Shown: positions 34,412 to 43,901, counted from the first letter of the stretch. The stretch: 64,000 nt of DNA from Azophilus sp965247035 (GCA_965247035.1 CBDFGJ010000003.1:744001-808000), one strand, 5' to 3'. The notes: generated from the letters alone by a model not told the origin. Numbers and translations: made by a program.

Positions 34412-35380
34412 ATGAAGTTGGCGATTACCGGCGCTAATGGCCATCTTGGCCAGCGCATGATTCGCGAAATCGACCCCCAAACTGTGCGTGCCTTGGTGCG
34501 CCGGCAAGCGGCGGCGGATCAACTCAGCGCCGCCCATCCGCAACTGGATGTGCGCGTGGTGGACTATCTCGACCCCTCATCCATGATGACGGCGCTGGCT
34601 GGCGTGGACAAACTGTTGCACTTGGTCGGCATCCTCAAGGAAAGTCGGAGTTCAACCTACCAAGCGGCGCACGAGGGCGCTACTGAGGTTCTGCTTGCAG
34701 CGGCGGCGCAATGCGCCGTTGTAGGAATTGTCAACGTCAGCATCCTAGGTGCTAAGCCAGACCACGACAACGCCTGCCTTGCCTCCAAAGGCCGGGCCGA
34801 CCGGATGCTGCTGCAAGGGTCGGTGGCGGCCCGGGTCATTCGCGTTCCCATGGTGCTTGGCGAAGGCGACTATGCGGCCTTGGACCTTACTCGCCGTGCC
34901 GGCCGGTCGCTTAACGTTGCATTCAGGGCCGCCAGCTTGGATCAGCCGATTTACGCGGGTGATCTCACCACCGCCATTCGGCGAGCGCTTGATGGTTTGC
35001 CGGAGAATCGCGGCGCTTTGGACTTGGCCGGGCCCGAAGCCCTGTCCAAGCAGGCGCTGAATCAGCGGGCGGCAGCGGTGCTGGGGCGGCGCACCCGCAC
35101 CCTGTCGCTGCCCATTGGCGTGGGCTTGGCTGTTGCTTGGGCCTTGGAGCGGTTGCCGAACCCGCCCCTCACCCGGACCATGCTGGAAGTGCTCAATCAA
35201 GATGATGTGGTCGATGTCTCGGCGCTAGGCTTGGACTTGAAGCCCCTTGATGAGACGCTGGCGCTGGTGCTCAACGCCGCCCCAGCGCGGCACCCGGAAA
35301 CGGCGCCTAATTCGTCAGCCCGTGAAACCACCGCGCACGCTTCGAATCGTCCCAGTGCCAAGCCGCCAAACGTCGCTTGA
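34412..35380 (+). CDS. NAD(P)-binding atypical short-chain dehydrogenase (NmrA/NDUFA9-like)
   Basis: 322-residue Rossmann-fold protein. The N-terminal dinucleotide loop is ITGANGHLGQRMI. The later sequence resembles NmrA/complex I NDUFA9-like proteins (VDKLLHLVGILKESRSSTYQ, then VGIVNVSILGAKP and RVIRVPMVLGEGDY), with a central active-site YxxxK replaced (CLASKGRADRML). It may bind NAD(P) without classical SDR catalysis, but its role is unknown. The last ~23 codons lie in the first unit of a 70-bp tandem repeat whose next units are outside the gene. The C-terminal tail is therefore unlikely to be conserved. The start is ATG 34412. Confidence 0.8.
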   Translation: MKLAITGANGHLGQRMIREIDPQTVRALVRRQAAADQLSAAHPQLDVRVVDYLDPSSMMTALAGVDKLLHLVGILKESRSSTYQAAHEGATEVLLAAAAQCAVVGIVNVSILGAKPDHDNACLASKGRADRMLLQGSVAARVIRVPMVLGEGDYAALDLTRRAGRSLNVAFRAASLDQPIYAGDLTTAIRRALDGLPENRGALDLAGPEALSKQALNQRAAAVLGRRTRTLSLPIGVGLAVAWALERLPNPPLTRTMLEVLNQDDVVDVSALGLDLKPLDETLALVLNAAPARHPETAPNSSARETTAHASNRPSAKPPNVA

Positions 35381-35500
35381 TTCATGGGCTCATGAAACCG
35401 CTGCACCTAGGTCGAATCGTTGCAGTGCCAAGTCGGGGAACCGCACTTGATTGGTAAGCTGGTCAAGCCGCCGCACCGGTCGAGCCATGCTGCATGACCG
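35311..35500 (+). repeat. 70-bp tandem repeat (about 2.7 units) at the end of the SDR-like gene
   Basis: Units start at 35311, 35381 and 35451 (period exactly 70). Units 1 and 2 share GTGAAACC / ATGAAACC, TCGAATCGT, CAGTGCCAAG and a terminal CTTGA. The third unit is partial and more diverged (GTCAAGCCGCCGCACC, GTCGAGCC). The first unit codes for the protein's C-terminus and stop; the second is non-coding; the third runs into the start of alr. Confidence 0.65.
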
Positions 35501-36525
35501 CCCGTTTAAGGATTGACCGCCGCGCCTTGGCGGCGAACTACCAACGATACTGCGCCGCGGCCGTTGGCGAGGTCGCTGCTGTGGTGAAGGCGGACGCTTA
35601 CGGCATAGGCGCAATCGAGGCTAGCCGGGTGTTCGCCGCCGCTGGCTGCCGATATTTTTTTGTGGCGAGGGTGGCGGAAGGCGTGCAGCTGCGCCGGAGC
35701 GGCAGCGATAAAGCCATCTACGTGTTGGAAGGCCCGTTGCCGGAAACGCTGGATTCCTTGCTGGAATATGACTTGGTTCCGGTACTGAACAGCCCGGAGC
35801 AGTTGGCCCTTTGGGCTGCTCACCACCAGGGTCCGGCCGCCGCGCACATCGACACCGGCATGAATCGCCTCGGCTTTTCCGTGGATGCGGCGCAAACTGC
35901 CCTAAAGGGCGTTCAAGTGGACCTCCTGCTCACCCACCTCGCTTGCGCCGATGAGCCGGCGCATCCCCTCAACGACTTGCAGCTTGAACGCATAAGAGCT
36001 CTTAAGGTGCTGTTTCCCGGCATACGCTTGAGCGTCGGCAATTCCGCCGGCATCTTGAACGGGCCGGACTTTCAAGGAGATTTGGTGCGGGCGGGCATCG
36101 GTTTGTATGGTGGCAATCCTTGGACGGATCGTCCCAACCCCATGCAGGCAGTGGCCACCTTGGAAACCGAAGTGGTGCAGGTGCGCGAGGTTGCGGTAGG
36201 GGAAACGGTGGGTTACGGCGCTACTTATCAGGTCGCTAGGCGAGGTCGAGCAGCGATCGTTGGCATTGGCTACGCCGATGGCCTGCCGCGAGCGCTATCG
36301 AATTGCGGCAAGATGTTTGCTCATGGTCGTCAAAGCCCCATTGTTGGCCGCGTGTCCATGGACTTGACCGTCATCGACGCCACCGAAGTTGATCTGGCAG
36401 TGGGCGATTGGGTTGAAGTCTTTGGCCCCAACCTGCCAGTGGATGCGGTGGCGGCGCAGGCCAACACCATCGCCTACGAGATGCTGACCGGCCTGTCCAA
36501 ACGAGTTGCGCGGGTTTATGAGTGA
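35494..36525 (+). CDS. alr: Alanine racemase
   Basis: PLP-dependent racemase that supplies D-alanine for peptidoglycan. The 343 residues have the cofactor lysine in VAAVVKADAYGIGA, the substrate-binding HIDTGMNRLGF, LLTHLACADEP, the PLP-phosphate region SVGNSAGIL, the second catalytic tyrosine in ETVGYGATYQ, and the GRVSMDLTVID box near the C-terminus. The length is slightly short (family about 355-370). Start ATG 35494 is adjacent to the third unit of the upstream 70-bp repeat. The preceding gene is unrelated. The downstream side also carries a ~71-bp duplication. Confidence 0.96.
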   Translation: MTARLRIDRRALAANYQRYCAAAVGEVAAVVKADAYGIGAIEASRVFAAAGCRYFFVARVAEGVQLRRSGSDKAIYVLEGPLPETLDSLLEYDLVPVLNSPEQLALWAAHHQGPAAAHIDTGMNRLGFSVDAAQTALKGVQVDLLLTHLACADEPAHPLNDLQLERIRALKVLFPGIRLSVGNSAGILNGPDFQGDLVRAGIGLYGGNPWTDRPNPMQAVATLETEVVQVREVAVGETVGYGATYQVARRGRAAIVGIGYADGLPRALSNCGKMFAHGRQSPIVGRVSMDLTVIDATEVDLAVGDWVEVFGPNLPVDAVAAQANTIAYEMLTGLSKRVARVYE

Positions 36526-36838
36526 CCTTGTAACGGGACAGGCAGTTCGGGTTTCTTCATCACCCAAGCGCGAACATCGTTCGGACGAAGCTGATGACTT
36601 AAACCCGAATAGGCAGTTCGGTTTTCTTGATCACCGTGCGCAGGGCGAAGCTGGGAGGCGGGTGTGTCACCTTCAGGTTGGCCGCCTAAGCGCCGATCCT
36701 AAGCCCCGAGCAGCCTGCTATGGGCTTGGCGCAGACAAGCCTGATTCATGTGCTAGACTTCATGGTTATTCCGGGTAGTAGGTCAGCCTGCTTTGGCGAG
36801 GCAACCGGCAAGCTATGTGATCTAGTCGAGCAATAAGC
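36526..36838 (+). repeat. Intergenic region after alr with a 71-bp-period duplication
   Basis: GGCAGTTCGGGTTTCTTCAT at 36541 recurs as GGCAGTTCGGTTTTCTTGAT at 36612 (period 71), with both copies continuing CACC and later CGAAGCTG. The region to 36838 is otherwise non-coding. It probably holds the promoter of the molybdenum hydroxylase operon, but no clear box was recognised. Confidence 0.6.
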
Positions 36839-37342
36839 ATGATTGAATTTACCCTCAACGGGAACGCTGTGCACACGGTCGATGCGCCCGATACGCCCCT
36901 TTTGTGGACCGTGCGCGACAGCTTCAAGTTGAAAGGCTCAAAATATGGCTGTGGTGCTGGTCTGTGCGGTGCCTGCACCATGCATCTGGACGGCCAAGCG
37001 GTTCGCTCCTGCGTGTTGCCCATAGCCGCCGTCGCAGGCAAGTCCGTAACCACCATCGAAGGGCTGGGCAAGCCGGCACAGATGCATCCGCTGCAAGCGG
37101 CTTGGTCCGCCCAGAGCGTGCCTCAGTGCGGCTATTGCCAATCCGGTCAAATCATGAGCGCAGCCGCCTTGCTGACCAACAATCCCAATCCGAGCGAAAG
37201 CGAGGTGGAGGAAGCCATGGCCGGCAACATTTGCCGATGTGGGTGCTATCCGAGAATCAAGCAGGCCATCCTGTCCGTGGCGTCGAACGCCGCGGAGTCA
37301 GCGCCATCGGTGGATGGTCTGGCGACGGAGGTGAAGCTATGA
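36839..37342 (+). CDS. (2Fe-2S) subunit of a molybdenum hydroxylase (IorA-like)
   Basis: Small iron-sulfur subunit of a xanthine-oxidase-family hydroxylase. 167 residues hold two [2Fe-2S] clusters. The plant-ferredoxin-type site is in KYGCGAGLCGACTMHLDG with a fourth cysteine in VRSCVLP. The all-helical second site is CGYCQSGQIM plus NICRCGCYPRIKQAI. It passes electrons from the molybdopterin site of the partner subunit to an acceptor. The closest family by eye is isoquinoline 1-oxidoreductase alpha. The stop overlaps the start of the large subunit (ATGA at 37339-37342), so the pair is translationally coupled. The gene is cytoplasmically made; export would depend on the Tat signal of its partner. 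Confidence 0.92.
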   Translation: MIEFTLNGNAVHTVDAPDTPLLWTVRDSFKLKGSKYGCGAGLCGACTMHLDGQAVRSCVLPIAAVAGKSVTTIEGLGKPAQMHPLQAAWSAQSVPQCGYCQSGQIMSAAALLTNNPNPSESEVEEAMAGNICRCGCYPRIKQAILSVASNAAESAPSVDGLATEVKL

Positions 37343-39540
37343 ACGTCGTCAACGCCTCCCGTCGCCACTTCCTGAAAAGCACCGGCATTGCCGGCAGCGG
37401 GTTGGTGCTAGGCTTTTCGCTCAGTGGATGCAGCTCCGGGCAACCACCCGTTAAGCCGATTCAAGGCGCATTGACACCCAATGCCTTTCTACAGCTCACA
37501 GAGGACAACAACGTCCGTTTCTACTGCCCGCGTGACGAGATGGGGCAAGGTGTCACCACCGGCCTGGCCACCCTGATTGCGGAGGAACTCGATGTCGCGC
37601 CAAGCCGCATTGAAATCGCTTTTGCCGGTCCACACCCGGCCTACAACAACCCCATTTTCGGCGTTCAAGGCACCGGTGGCAGCACCTCCATCAAGGCCCA
37701 CTACCAACAGCTTCGACAAGCAGGCGCCAACGCCCGCGCTCTTTTGTTGGCGGCCGCGGCGGCTGAGACCGGGGTGCCGGTGAGCGAACTGAGCACGAAC
37801 GATGGCCACATCCTGGTCCATGGTGCCGGCCGTCCCTACGGCGACTTTGTGGCGAAGGCGTCTGCTCTGCAAGTTCCCGAGGAGGCGCCGTTGAAGGCTA
37901 ACGGCGACTTCAAGTACATCGGCAAGGATTTTCCCCGTCTTGATGCAGTGGCCAAGTCAACCGGTACGGCGTTGTATGGCATTGACGTGGACATTCCGAA
38001 CATGCACTACGCGGTGGTCAAGCGCAGCCCGGTTGTGGGCGGCGTGGCGCAGTCCGTGCAACGGGCTCCCGTGCTGAACATGCCCGGTGTGACCGACCTG
38101 GTTGAAATCGGCAGCGGCGTAGCGGTGGTAGCCAAGAGTTTTTGGCAGGCGAAGAAGGCCGCCGACGCACTGCAGATCGAATGGAGCGTGCCGCAGTTCG
38201 CTAGCGTCAACAGTGCGCAAATCAAAGCCGACTATCGGCAGGCGCTCCTAGACGAAGAGGGTGTGGATGAGGCGCGGCGGGGTGACTTGACGCAGGCGTT
38301 CGGGCTTGTGCGCAGCGTCATCGACAACGAGTATTGGACCCCTTACCTAGCTCATGCGCCGTTGGAGCCGATGAATGCTGTGGTGCGCATTGAAAATGGC
38401 GAAGCGGATGTGTGGAGCGGCACCCAGGGCATAGCCGCGGCGCAGGGGCTCGTTGCCCGTTATGCTGGTTTGGACAAGGAGAAAGTTCGCGCCCACGGCG
38501 CTTATCTAGGTGGTGCCTTCGGTCGGCGCGCCACGTTGACCCATGTGATTGAGGCCACGCAGACGGCGGTGGCGACCAACAAGCCCATCCACCTCACCTG
38601 GACCCGGGAGGATGACATCAAGCATGGCGTTTATCGCCCGGCATCCCTGATGCGCATTAAAGCGGGGATCGATGCTGATGGCCACATGATCGCTTGGCAG
38701 GCCAAGCGTGTAGGCGGCAACATCATGCCGGACACCCTGCGCAATATGATGCCGGCCCTGCTGCCGAGCGCCGTTCCCGACGGGATGGTCGAATGGGTTG
38801 TTGGCCTTGCCAACAGCGCGTTTGATGGTTGGGTGGTGGACCATTCGAGCATTGAAGGGCTTTACGAAGACTACGATTTTCCCAACCGGGAGGTGCGGCA
38901 CGTCACCGTCAACCATGGTCTGCCATTGACCTTCTGGCGCTCAGTGGGTCACTCCTTTACCGCTTTCGCCAAGGAAACGGCTGTGGATGAACTGGCTGAA
39001 AAGGCCAACTTGGACGTGGTGGACTTCAGGCTGCGGAACTTGCGGGCCAAGCCACGCTTGGCTCAGGTGGTGAAAGTTGCGGGCGAGCGCATGGCCAGGA
39101 TGCGGCCCGCCAACGGCCGCCATCTCGGCTTTGCCGCGCACAGTTCCTTCAATACGGATGTGGCTGAAGTGGCTGAGGTGTCCGTTGCTGATGGTCGAAT
39201 AAAAGTACACAAAGTGCTGTGCGTGGTGGACTGCGGCCAAGCCATCAACCCGGACATCGTGCGCGCGCAAATGGAGGGTGCGGTGATGTTTGGCCTCACC
39301 GCCGCACTGCACGGCAACCTGGAAATCGAGCATGGCGAGATCAAGGAGAGCAACTTCCATGACTATCCAATTCTGCGCATGGACGAAGCGCCGGATGTGG
39401 AAGTGGTCATCATCGAAAGCGACCAAGCCCCCACTGGCGTGGGCGAACCCGGATTGCCCCCCATCGCCCCAGCAGTGGCGAACGCGGTCTATGCCGCCAC
39501 CGGCCAGCGCTTGCGCTCGCTGCCGCTAAAGCTGGCTTAG
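37339..39540 (+). CDS. Molybdopterin-binding large subunit of a molybdenum hydroxylase (IorB-like)
   Basis: 733-residue catalytic subunit of the xanthine-dehydrogenase/aldehyde-oxidase family, isoquinoline 1-oxidoreductase beta type. The N-terminus is a twin-arginine signal (SRRHFLKSTGIAGSGLVLGF) that runs into a lipobox-like LSGC at Cys31, so it may be a Tat-exported lipoprotein. Molybdopterin-site motifs include QGVTTGLATLIAEEL, the GTGGSTS box, GAYLGGAFGRRA and the C-terminal VGEPGLPPIAPAVANAV with the conserved catalytic glutamate. Two domains, separated by a linker, are typical of the single-chain Ior large subunit. It needs a molybdenum cofactor (moeA is at 7-8 kb). The substrate is probably an N-heterocycle or aldehyde but is not defined. 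Confidence 0.93.
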   Translation: MNVVNASRRHFLKSTGIAGSGLVLGFSLSGCSSGQPPVKPIQGALTPNAFLQLTEDNNVRFYCPRDEMGQGVTTGLATLIAEELDVAPSRIEIAFAGPHPAYNNPIFGVQGTGGSTSIKAHYQQLRQAGANARALLLAAAAAETGVPVSELSTNDGHILVHGAGRPYGDFVAKASALQVPEEAPLKANGDFKYIGKDFPRLDAVAKSTGTALYGIDVDIPNMHYAVVKRSPVVGGVAQSVQRAPVLNMPGVTDLVEIGSGVAVVAKSFWQAKKAADALQIEWSVPQFASVNSAQIKADYRQALLDEEGVDEARRGDLTQAFGLVRSVIDNEYWTPYLAHAPLEPMNAVVRIENGEADVWSGTQGIAAAQGLVARYAGLDKEKVRAHGAYLGGAFGRRATLTHVIEATQTAVATNKPIHLTWTREDDIKHGVYRPASLMRIKAGIDADGHMIAWQAKRVGGNIMPDTLRNMMPALLPSAVPDGMVEWVVGLANSAFDGWVVDHSSIEGLYEDYDFPNREVRHVTVNHGLPLTFWRSVGHSFTAFAKETAVDELAEKANLDVVDFRLRNLRAKPRLAQVVKVAGERMARMRPANGRHLGFAAHSSFNTDVAEVAEVSVADGRIKVHKVLCVVDCGQAINPDIVRAQMEGAVMFGLTAALHGNLEIEHGEIKESNFHDYPILRMDEAPDVEVVIIESDQAPTGVGEPGLPPIAPAVANAVYAATGQRLRSLPLKLA

Positions 39541-39683
39541 AAGCCAAGCGCCACTAGCGCCACCAAATGTGGGCTACTCGATGCTGCTCATTGCACCCTG
39601 ATTGTCAGGATTTTCGTTGATCTTAATTGATCGGTGGAACGGCTAGCGGGGGTGCGGACAATCAGAACACGAAGGAACACACC

Positions 39684-40517
39684 ATGCGCATAGGCATTTC
39701 GCTGCCGGTGCGGGAGATGGTTGGCGACTTGGGCGCTATTCGGGAGTTCGCTCAGGCGGCGGAGAACTTGGGGCTTAAGCACTTGCGGGTGCCGGATCAA
39801 GTCATTCGCCCGCACAGCGGCCACCTGCATGAGCCCTTGTCCCTGCTGTGCTACATCGCGGCCATCACCGAGAAAATTGAACTTGTGCCTTCGGTGATCG
39901 TGTTGCCGCTGCGGCAAACGGCCATGGTTGCGCGGCAGACGGCGGCGCTGGATCAGTTGTCGCAAGGGCGGCTGAGATTGGGCATCGGTGTGGGTGCAAG
40001 TGCGCCCGAATATCAGGCCATGGGCGTGGATTTCCACACCCGGGGGGAACGTTGCGACGAACAGCTTGATTTGATCCACCGGCTTTGGTCGGAACCATCG
40101 GTCACCTTTAGCGGGCGATTCGACACCCTGGTTGAAAACGGCATCGACCCCCGGCCGATGCAGCAACCCATTCCCATTTGGATTGGCGCCCGCGCCATCC
40201 CCGCCGATTCGGTCGTGCGGCGCATTGGCAAATGGGCATCCGGCTGGTTTGTGCTGGCTCCCCCTGAAGACTATCCCGGGGTCAAGGCGCGAATTGATGC
40301 TGAGGCCATAGCTGCCGGCCGCAGCCCGGAGGCCATAGGCACCGAAGCCGGGGTGGCGGTGGTCGGCCCGCGGCAAGCCGAATGGCGGCGCCGAGTGCGG
40401 AACTGGCATGACACCGGACTGACCCACCTGTGTTTGCGCACCTTGGGCGGTGGCCTTAAGGTGCATGAGCACTTGCCCAGAATGCGCGCCCTGGTGGAGG
40501 ACTTGCCCGTTAGCTAG
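39684..40517 (+). CDS. LLM-class flavin/F420-dependent oxidoreductase
   Basis: 277-residue TIM-barrel protein of the luciferase-like monooxygenase superfamily. The N-terminus is MRIGISLPV. The family motif LDQLSQGRLRLGIGVGASAPEYQ is intact, followed by EQLDLIHRLWSEPSVTFSG and PIPIWIGARA. Many members use F420; others use FMN. The sequence does not decide this for me. The start is ATG 39684 after GAAGGAACACACC; an upstream extension is rejected. It is 67 bp upstream of the aminotransferase on the same strand. Confidence 0.88.
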   Translation: MRIGISLPVREMVGDLGAIREFAQAAENLGLKHLRVPDQVIRPHSGHLHEPLSLLCYIAAITEKIELVPSVIVLPLRQTAMVARQTAALDQLSQGRLRLGIGVGASAPEYQAMGVDFHTRGERCDEQLDLIHRLWSEPSVTFSGRFDTLVENGIDPRPMQQPIPIWIGARAIPADSVVRRIGKWASGWFVLAPPEDYPGVKARIDAEAIAAGRSPEAIGTEAGVAVVGPRQAEWRRRVRNWHDTGLTHLCLRTLGGGLKVHEHLPRMRALVEDLPVS

Positions 40518-40583
40518 CAAGGTTATAATTTCCTCGCCGGTCCCTGAACCAAAACGACCCACCTGTTTGCCCAGGAGCAAGCC

Positions 40584-41972
40584 ATGGCTGACCCATTGCA
40601 TAATGAAGTGCCTGCCGGGTCCCTTGCCGCCAAGGACCTCAAGCATTTGCTCCATCCGATCACCAATCTGAAACTGCTGCACCAGCAGGGGCCGACAATC
40701 CACACCCGGGCCAAAGGTGTCTACCTTTGGGACGACCAAGGCAAGCAATACCTTGATGGATTGGCCGGACTGTGGTGTGCAGCGTTGGGCTATGGCGAAA
40801 AGGAATTGGCCAAGACCGCCCAAGAGCAGATGGAGAAGCTCAATTACTCCCACCTGTTAGCCGGCAAAACCAACGAACCCAGCATCCTGTTGGCGGAGAA
40901 GTTGAAATCCATGGTTCCATTCGATGCCGGGCGCGTCTTCTATGGGCTGTCCGGCAGCGACGCCAACGATACGCAGATCAAGCTGATGTGGTACTACCAC
41001 AACGCCATTGGCAAGCCGGAGAAAAAGAAGATCATTGCCCGCATCGGCGGCTACCACGGCGTCACCATCGGCTCCGGCTCCTTAACGGGCTTGCCTCCGT
41101 TCCACAAGCATTTCGACCTGCCCATTGCGCAAGTGCTGCACACGGACCGGCCCCACTACTACCGAGACGGCCAAGCCGGGGAAAGCGAAGCCGAGTTCCG
41201 AGACCGAATCGTCGCCAACTTGAAGGATCTGATCCTGCGGGAAGGCGCGGACACCATCGCGGCGTTCATCGCTGAGCCGATTCTTGGTGCCGGCGGGGTC
41301 ATTGTGCCGCCGTTCGGCTACTACGAGAAAGTGCAGAAGATCTTGGCCCGGCACGACATTCTCTTCATAGATGACGAAGTGATCTGCGGCTTTGGTCGCA
41401 CGGGCAATCCCTTCGGCGCCCAAACCCTTGGCATCAAGCCGGACACCATGAGCGTCGCCAAGGCGGTCAGTTCGGCCTACTTGCCCCTGTCGGCTGTCTT
41501 GATCCCTGAATTCATGTATGAGCCGTTCGTGGATGCCAGCGCCGAGGCGGGCGTCTTCGGCCATGGCTTCACCTATTCCGGCCATCCGGTGTGCGCAGCG
41601 GTAGCCCTGCGCAACTTGGAGTTGATGGAGGAGCGCGACATTTTCGCCCATGCGGCGGCGGTGGGCGCGGTTTTCCAGCAGCGACTGGAGAATTTGGCGG
41701 CCCATCCCATCGTTGGAGACGTGCGTGGCCGGGGACTGCTTGGAGCACTGGAGCTCATGGCGGATAGAGACACCAAGGCGGCCTTCCCGTCGGCCCAAGG
41801 GGTGGGCGCATACTGCGCCGCCAGATGCGCCGCCCATGGTTTGATCACTCGCCACATTGGCGACGTCATGGCGCTCTGCCCGCCGCTCATCATCACCACG
41901 GACCAAGTGGATGAACTGTTCACCAAGATGGAGCGTGCGCTTGATGAAACTTGGCGTCATGTGGCGCGGTAG
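40584..41972 (+). CDS. Class III aminotransferase
   Basis: PLP-dependent omega-type aminotransferase of 462 residues. It has the fold-type I landmarks GVYLWDDQGKQYLDGLAGLW near the N-terminus, YGLSGSDANDTQIKLMWYYH, the cofactor aspartate in ILFIDDEVICGFGRTG, the PLP-binding lysine in MSVAKAVSSAYLPLSAVL and the C-terminal GDVRGRGLLGALELM. Family members act on beta-alanine, putrescine, taurine or similar amines with pyruvate as acceptor; the substrate is not clear. The start is ATG 40584 behind CAGGAGCAAGCC. It shares a strand with the LLM oxidoreductase upstream. No regulator is adjacent. Confidence 0.93.
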   Translation: MADPLHNEVPAGSLAAKDLKHLLHPITNLKLLHQQGPTIHTRAKGVYLWDDQGKQYLDGLAGLWCAALGYGEKELAKTAQEQMEKLNYSHLLAGKTNEPSILLAEKLKSMVPFDAGRVFYGLSGSDANDTQIKLMWYYHNAIGKPEKKKIIARIGGYHGVTIGSGSLTGLPPFHKHFDLPIAQVLHTDRPHYYRDGQAGESEAEFRDRIVANLKDLILREGADTIAAFIAEPILGAGGVIVPPFGYYEKVQKILARHDILFIDDEVICGFGRTGNPFGAQTLGIKPDTMSVAKAVSSAYLPLSAVLIPEFMYEPFVDASAEAGVFGHGFTYSGHPVCAAVALRNLELMEERDIFAHAAAVGAVFQQRLENLAAHPIVGDVRGRGLLGALELMADRDTKAAFPSAQGVGAYCAARCAAHGLITRHIGDVMALCPPLIITTDQVDELFTKMERALDETWRHVAR

Positions 41973-42129
41973 TCTTGATCGGAGCCTTTGGTGTGGAGAT
42001 TGGCGTCTTAGCGTTGTTGGTGCGGCCCAAAAAAACCGGCAATGGAGCCGAGGCCGCTGCCTATTCAAATTGACGCCGCCCGCACGAGCGGTTGACCGGC
42101 GCCCCTACTGTGGTTGGTTGGATGCGCTT

Positions 42130-43638
42130 CTATTGACGCCCCATCTTCTCCCAATCAATGGCGCGGTAGCTTAGGGCTTCGGCGACTTCTCCCGGTCCGA
42201 TCTCCTTGCTTTGGTTGAGGTCGCTGATGGTCCAAGCCACCTTGATCGTCTTGTGGTAGCTGCGCGCCGATAGGCGATACTTATCGATTGCCTGCGTCAG
42301 AAGTTGTTGTGCACTCGCCCCGATGGGTGCCTTCTGAGCGGCAAGGGGGCCAGCGAGCCGTCCGTTAAGATCACCTTGACGATTCATTTGGCGTGTTCTT
42401 GCCCCGGCGACCTCCGCTGTTAGCGCAGCCGTATCAACCCCCACATGGTTCTGGTTGGCAAGCAGTTCTTTCGGCAAGTTGGCCAGCCAAAGCTGCATGT
42501 CGATGCGGTCAAGCAGGGGGCCGGACAGCCGTGCTTGATAGGCTTGCACCTGATGTGGTTGGCAGCGGCAAGCGTTCTGCTCGCAAACCCGGCCGGCCGG
42601 GCAAGGGTTCATTGCCGCCACGAGTTGAAAGTTGGCTGGGTAGGTGACGCGGTAGTTGGCTCGGGTGATGGTCGCCTGATGGGCCTCCAAGGGTTCGCGC
42701 AGCAAATTCAACACGCGCGGTTGAAAGTGCGGCATCTCGTCAAGAAAGAGAACGCCGCGATGGGCTAAGGAGGCTTCGCCCGGAGCGGCCCTCTGGCCAC
42801 CGCCGATGATCGATGGCGCGGTAGCCGAATGGTGCGGGTCACGCCAAGGCATCTCGTCATAAGCGTCCCGAATGAGGCCGGCACTGGAGTATACAGCGGC
42901 TACTTCAAGCACTTCGGACTCGGTTAGTTTCGGCATCAGGCTGACCATGGAGCGGGCGAGCATGGTCTTGCCGACCCCGGGCGGCCCTATCATCAGAAAG
43001 TGATGGCTGCCGGCGGCCGCCACCTGCAATGCTCGTTTGGCGGTCTGCTGGCCGCGCACTAGGCCGAGCAGGCTGACACCTTCATTTTGAGAGGGCGGTC
43101 TGGCGGCTCGTGCCGTCCTTTTGGCGTTTTCAGGATGGGCGACCAGCTCCAACACCTCGGCTAGGTGGGCGCAAGGAATGAGCGTTCGCGTGTCAACAAG
43201 CTCCGCTTCGGCGCGGTTAGCTTCAGGCATCACCAGCATCGCACCCTCCTGCTCCATGGCCAATGCCGCCGGCAAAACGCCTCTGGTGTAGCGTAGCTTG
43301 CCGTCCAAGCTCAATTCCGCCAAGAATTCGAACTTGTGCAGGTGTTCCGTTGCCACCTGATTGGTGGCGGCCAGGATGCTCATGGCGATGGCGAGGTCGA
43401 AGCGTCCACCTTGCTTGGCCAAGTCCGCCGGTGCCAGATTGACGACCACGCGGCCTTGGGGAAAGCGCAGCTGATTGTTCTCAATGGTGCTGCGCACTCG
43501 GTCCCTGGCTTCGCGCACGGCAGCTTCCGGCAACCCAACCAAGGTGAAGCGCGGCAGCCCGGCGCCAACATGAGCCTCAACGGTAACCTTTGGCGAGGCC
43601 ATCCCTAGCTGGGCCCGGGTGGCCACCGCCACGATCAA
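42130..43638 (-). CDS. comM: Mg-chelatase-like AAA+ ATPase ComM (YifB)
   Basis: AAA+ hexameric helicase that promotes branch migration during integration of foreign DNA in natural transformation. The 502 residues have the N-terminal ribosomal S5-like / Lon-type domain (VEAHVGAGLPRFTLVGLPEA, then REARDRVRSTIENN), Walker A MIGPPGVGKTMLARSM, Walker B GVLFLDEMPHF, the sensor RVTYPANFQLVAAMNPCP and a small zinc-like cysteine cluster (CPAGRVCEQNACRC). The C-terminal lid has RSYHKTIKVAWTISDLN. The start TTG 43638 overlaps the UbiK stop as TTGA. A GTG two codons later is possible. It is coupled to ubiK. Confidence 0.94.
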   Translation of the reverse strand: MIVAVATRAQLGMASPKVTVEAHVGAGLPRFTLVGLPEAAVREARDRVRSTIENNQLRFPQGRVVVNLAPADLAKQGGRFDLAIAMSILAATNQVATEHLHKFEFLAELSLDGKLRYTRGVLPAALAMEQEGAMLVMPEANRAEAELVDTRTLIPCAHLAEVLELVAHPENAKRTARAARPPSQNEGVSLLGLVRGQQTAKRALQVAAAGSHHFLMIGPPGVGKTMLARSMVSLMPKLTESEVLEVAAVYSSAGLIRDAYDEMPWRDPHHSATAPSIIGGGQRAAPGEASLAHRGVLFLDEMPHFQPRVLNLLREPLEAHQATITRANYRVTYPANFQLVAAMNPCPAGRVCEQNACRCQPHQVQAYQARLSGPLLDRIDMQLWLANLPKELLANQNHVGVDTAALTAEVAGARTRQMNRQGDLNGRLAGPLAAQKAPIGASAQQLLTQAIDKYRLSARSYHKTIKVAWTISDLNQSKEIGPGEVAEALSYRAIDWEKMGRQ

Positions 43639-43901
43639 GGGCTTGTTTCCCTGTCGGAACCTTCATTAGACCCACCTTCAAGCCTCAGTACCCGTTCTTC
43701 AAGGTCTTCAACCAATTTCTCAAGACTTCTAAGGGCGGTGAGGTGCTCTTCAAAATCCCGTTCGGGAATGATTTGAAAGGCGGCAAAGAAGCGTTCGAGC
43801 AAGCTTTGTATTTCGTCAATCATGGCTGTCGGGATCTCGCCTTCAAGCCGTTTGCGAATCCGAGCGACCAATGCGTCTAACGATGCCATTGAATCAATCA
43901 T
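43635..43901 (-). CDS. ubiK: Ubiquinone biosynthesis accessory factor UbiK (YqiC/BMFP family)
   Basis: Small coiled-coil protein of 88 residues (84 if ATG 43889 is used). It assists the Ubi complex in ubiquinone synthesis and can fuse membranes in vitro. The sequence shows the family pattern: an N-terminal amphipathic helix, the conserved ERDFEEHLTALRSLEKLVED segment, and a C-terminal coiled coil ERVLRLEGG with a polar tail. It is translationally coupled to comM through a TTGA overlap. The neighbouring nitrogen regulatory region and torF-glnK-amtB lie divergently upstream, a neighbourhood I recall from pseudomonads. Confidence 0.85.
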   Translation of the reverse strand: MIDSMASLDALVARIRKRLEGEIPTAMIDEIQSLLERFFAAFQIIPERDFEEHLTALRSLEKLVEDLEERVLRLEGGSNEGSDRETSP

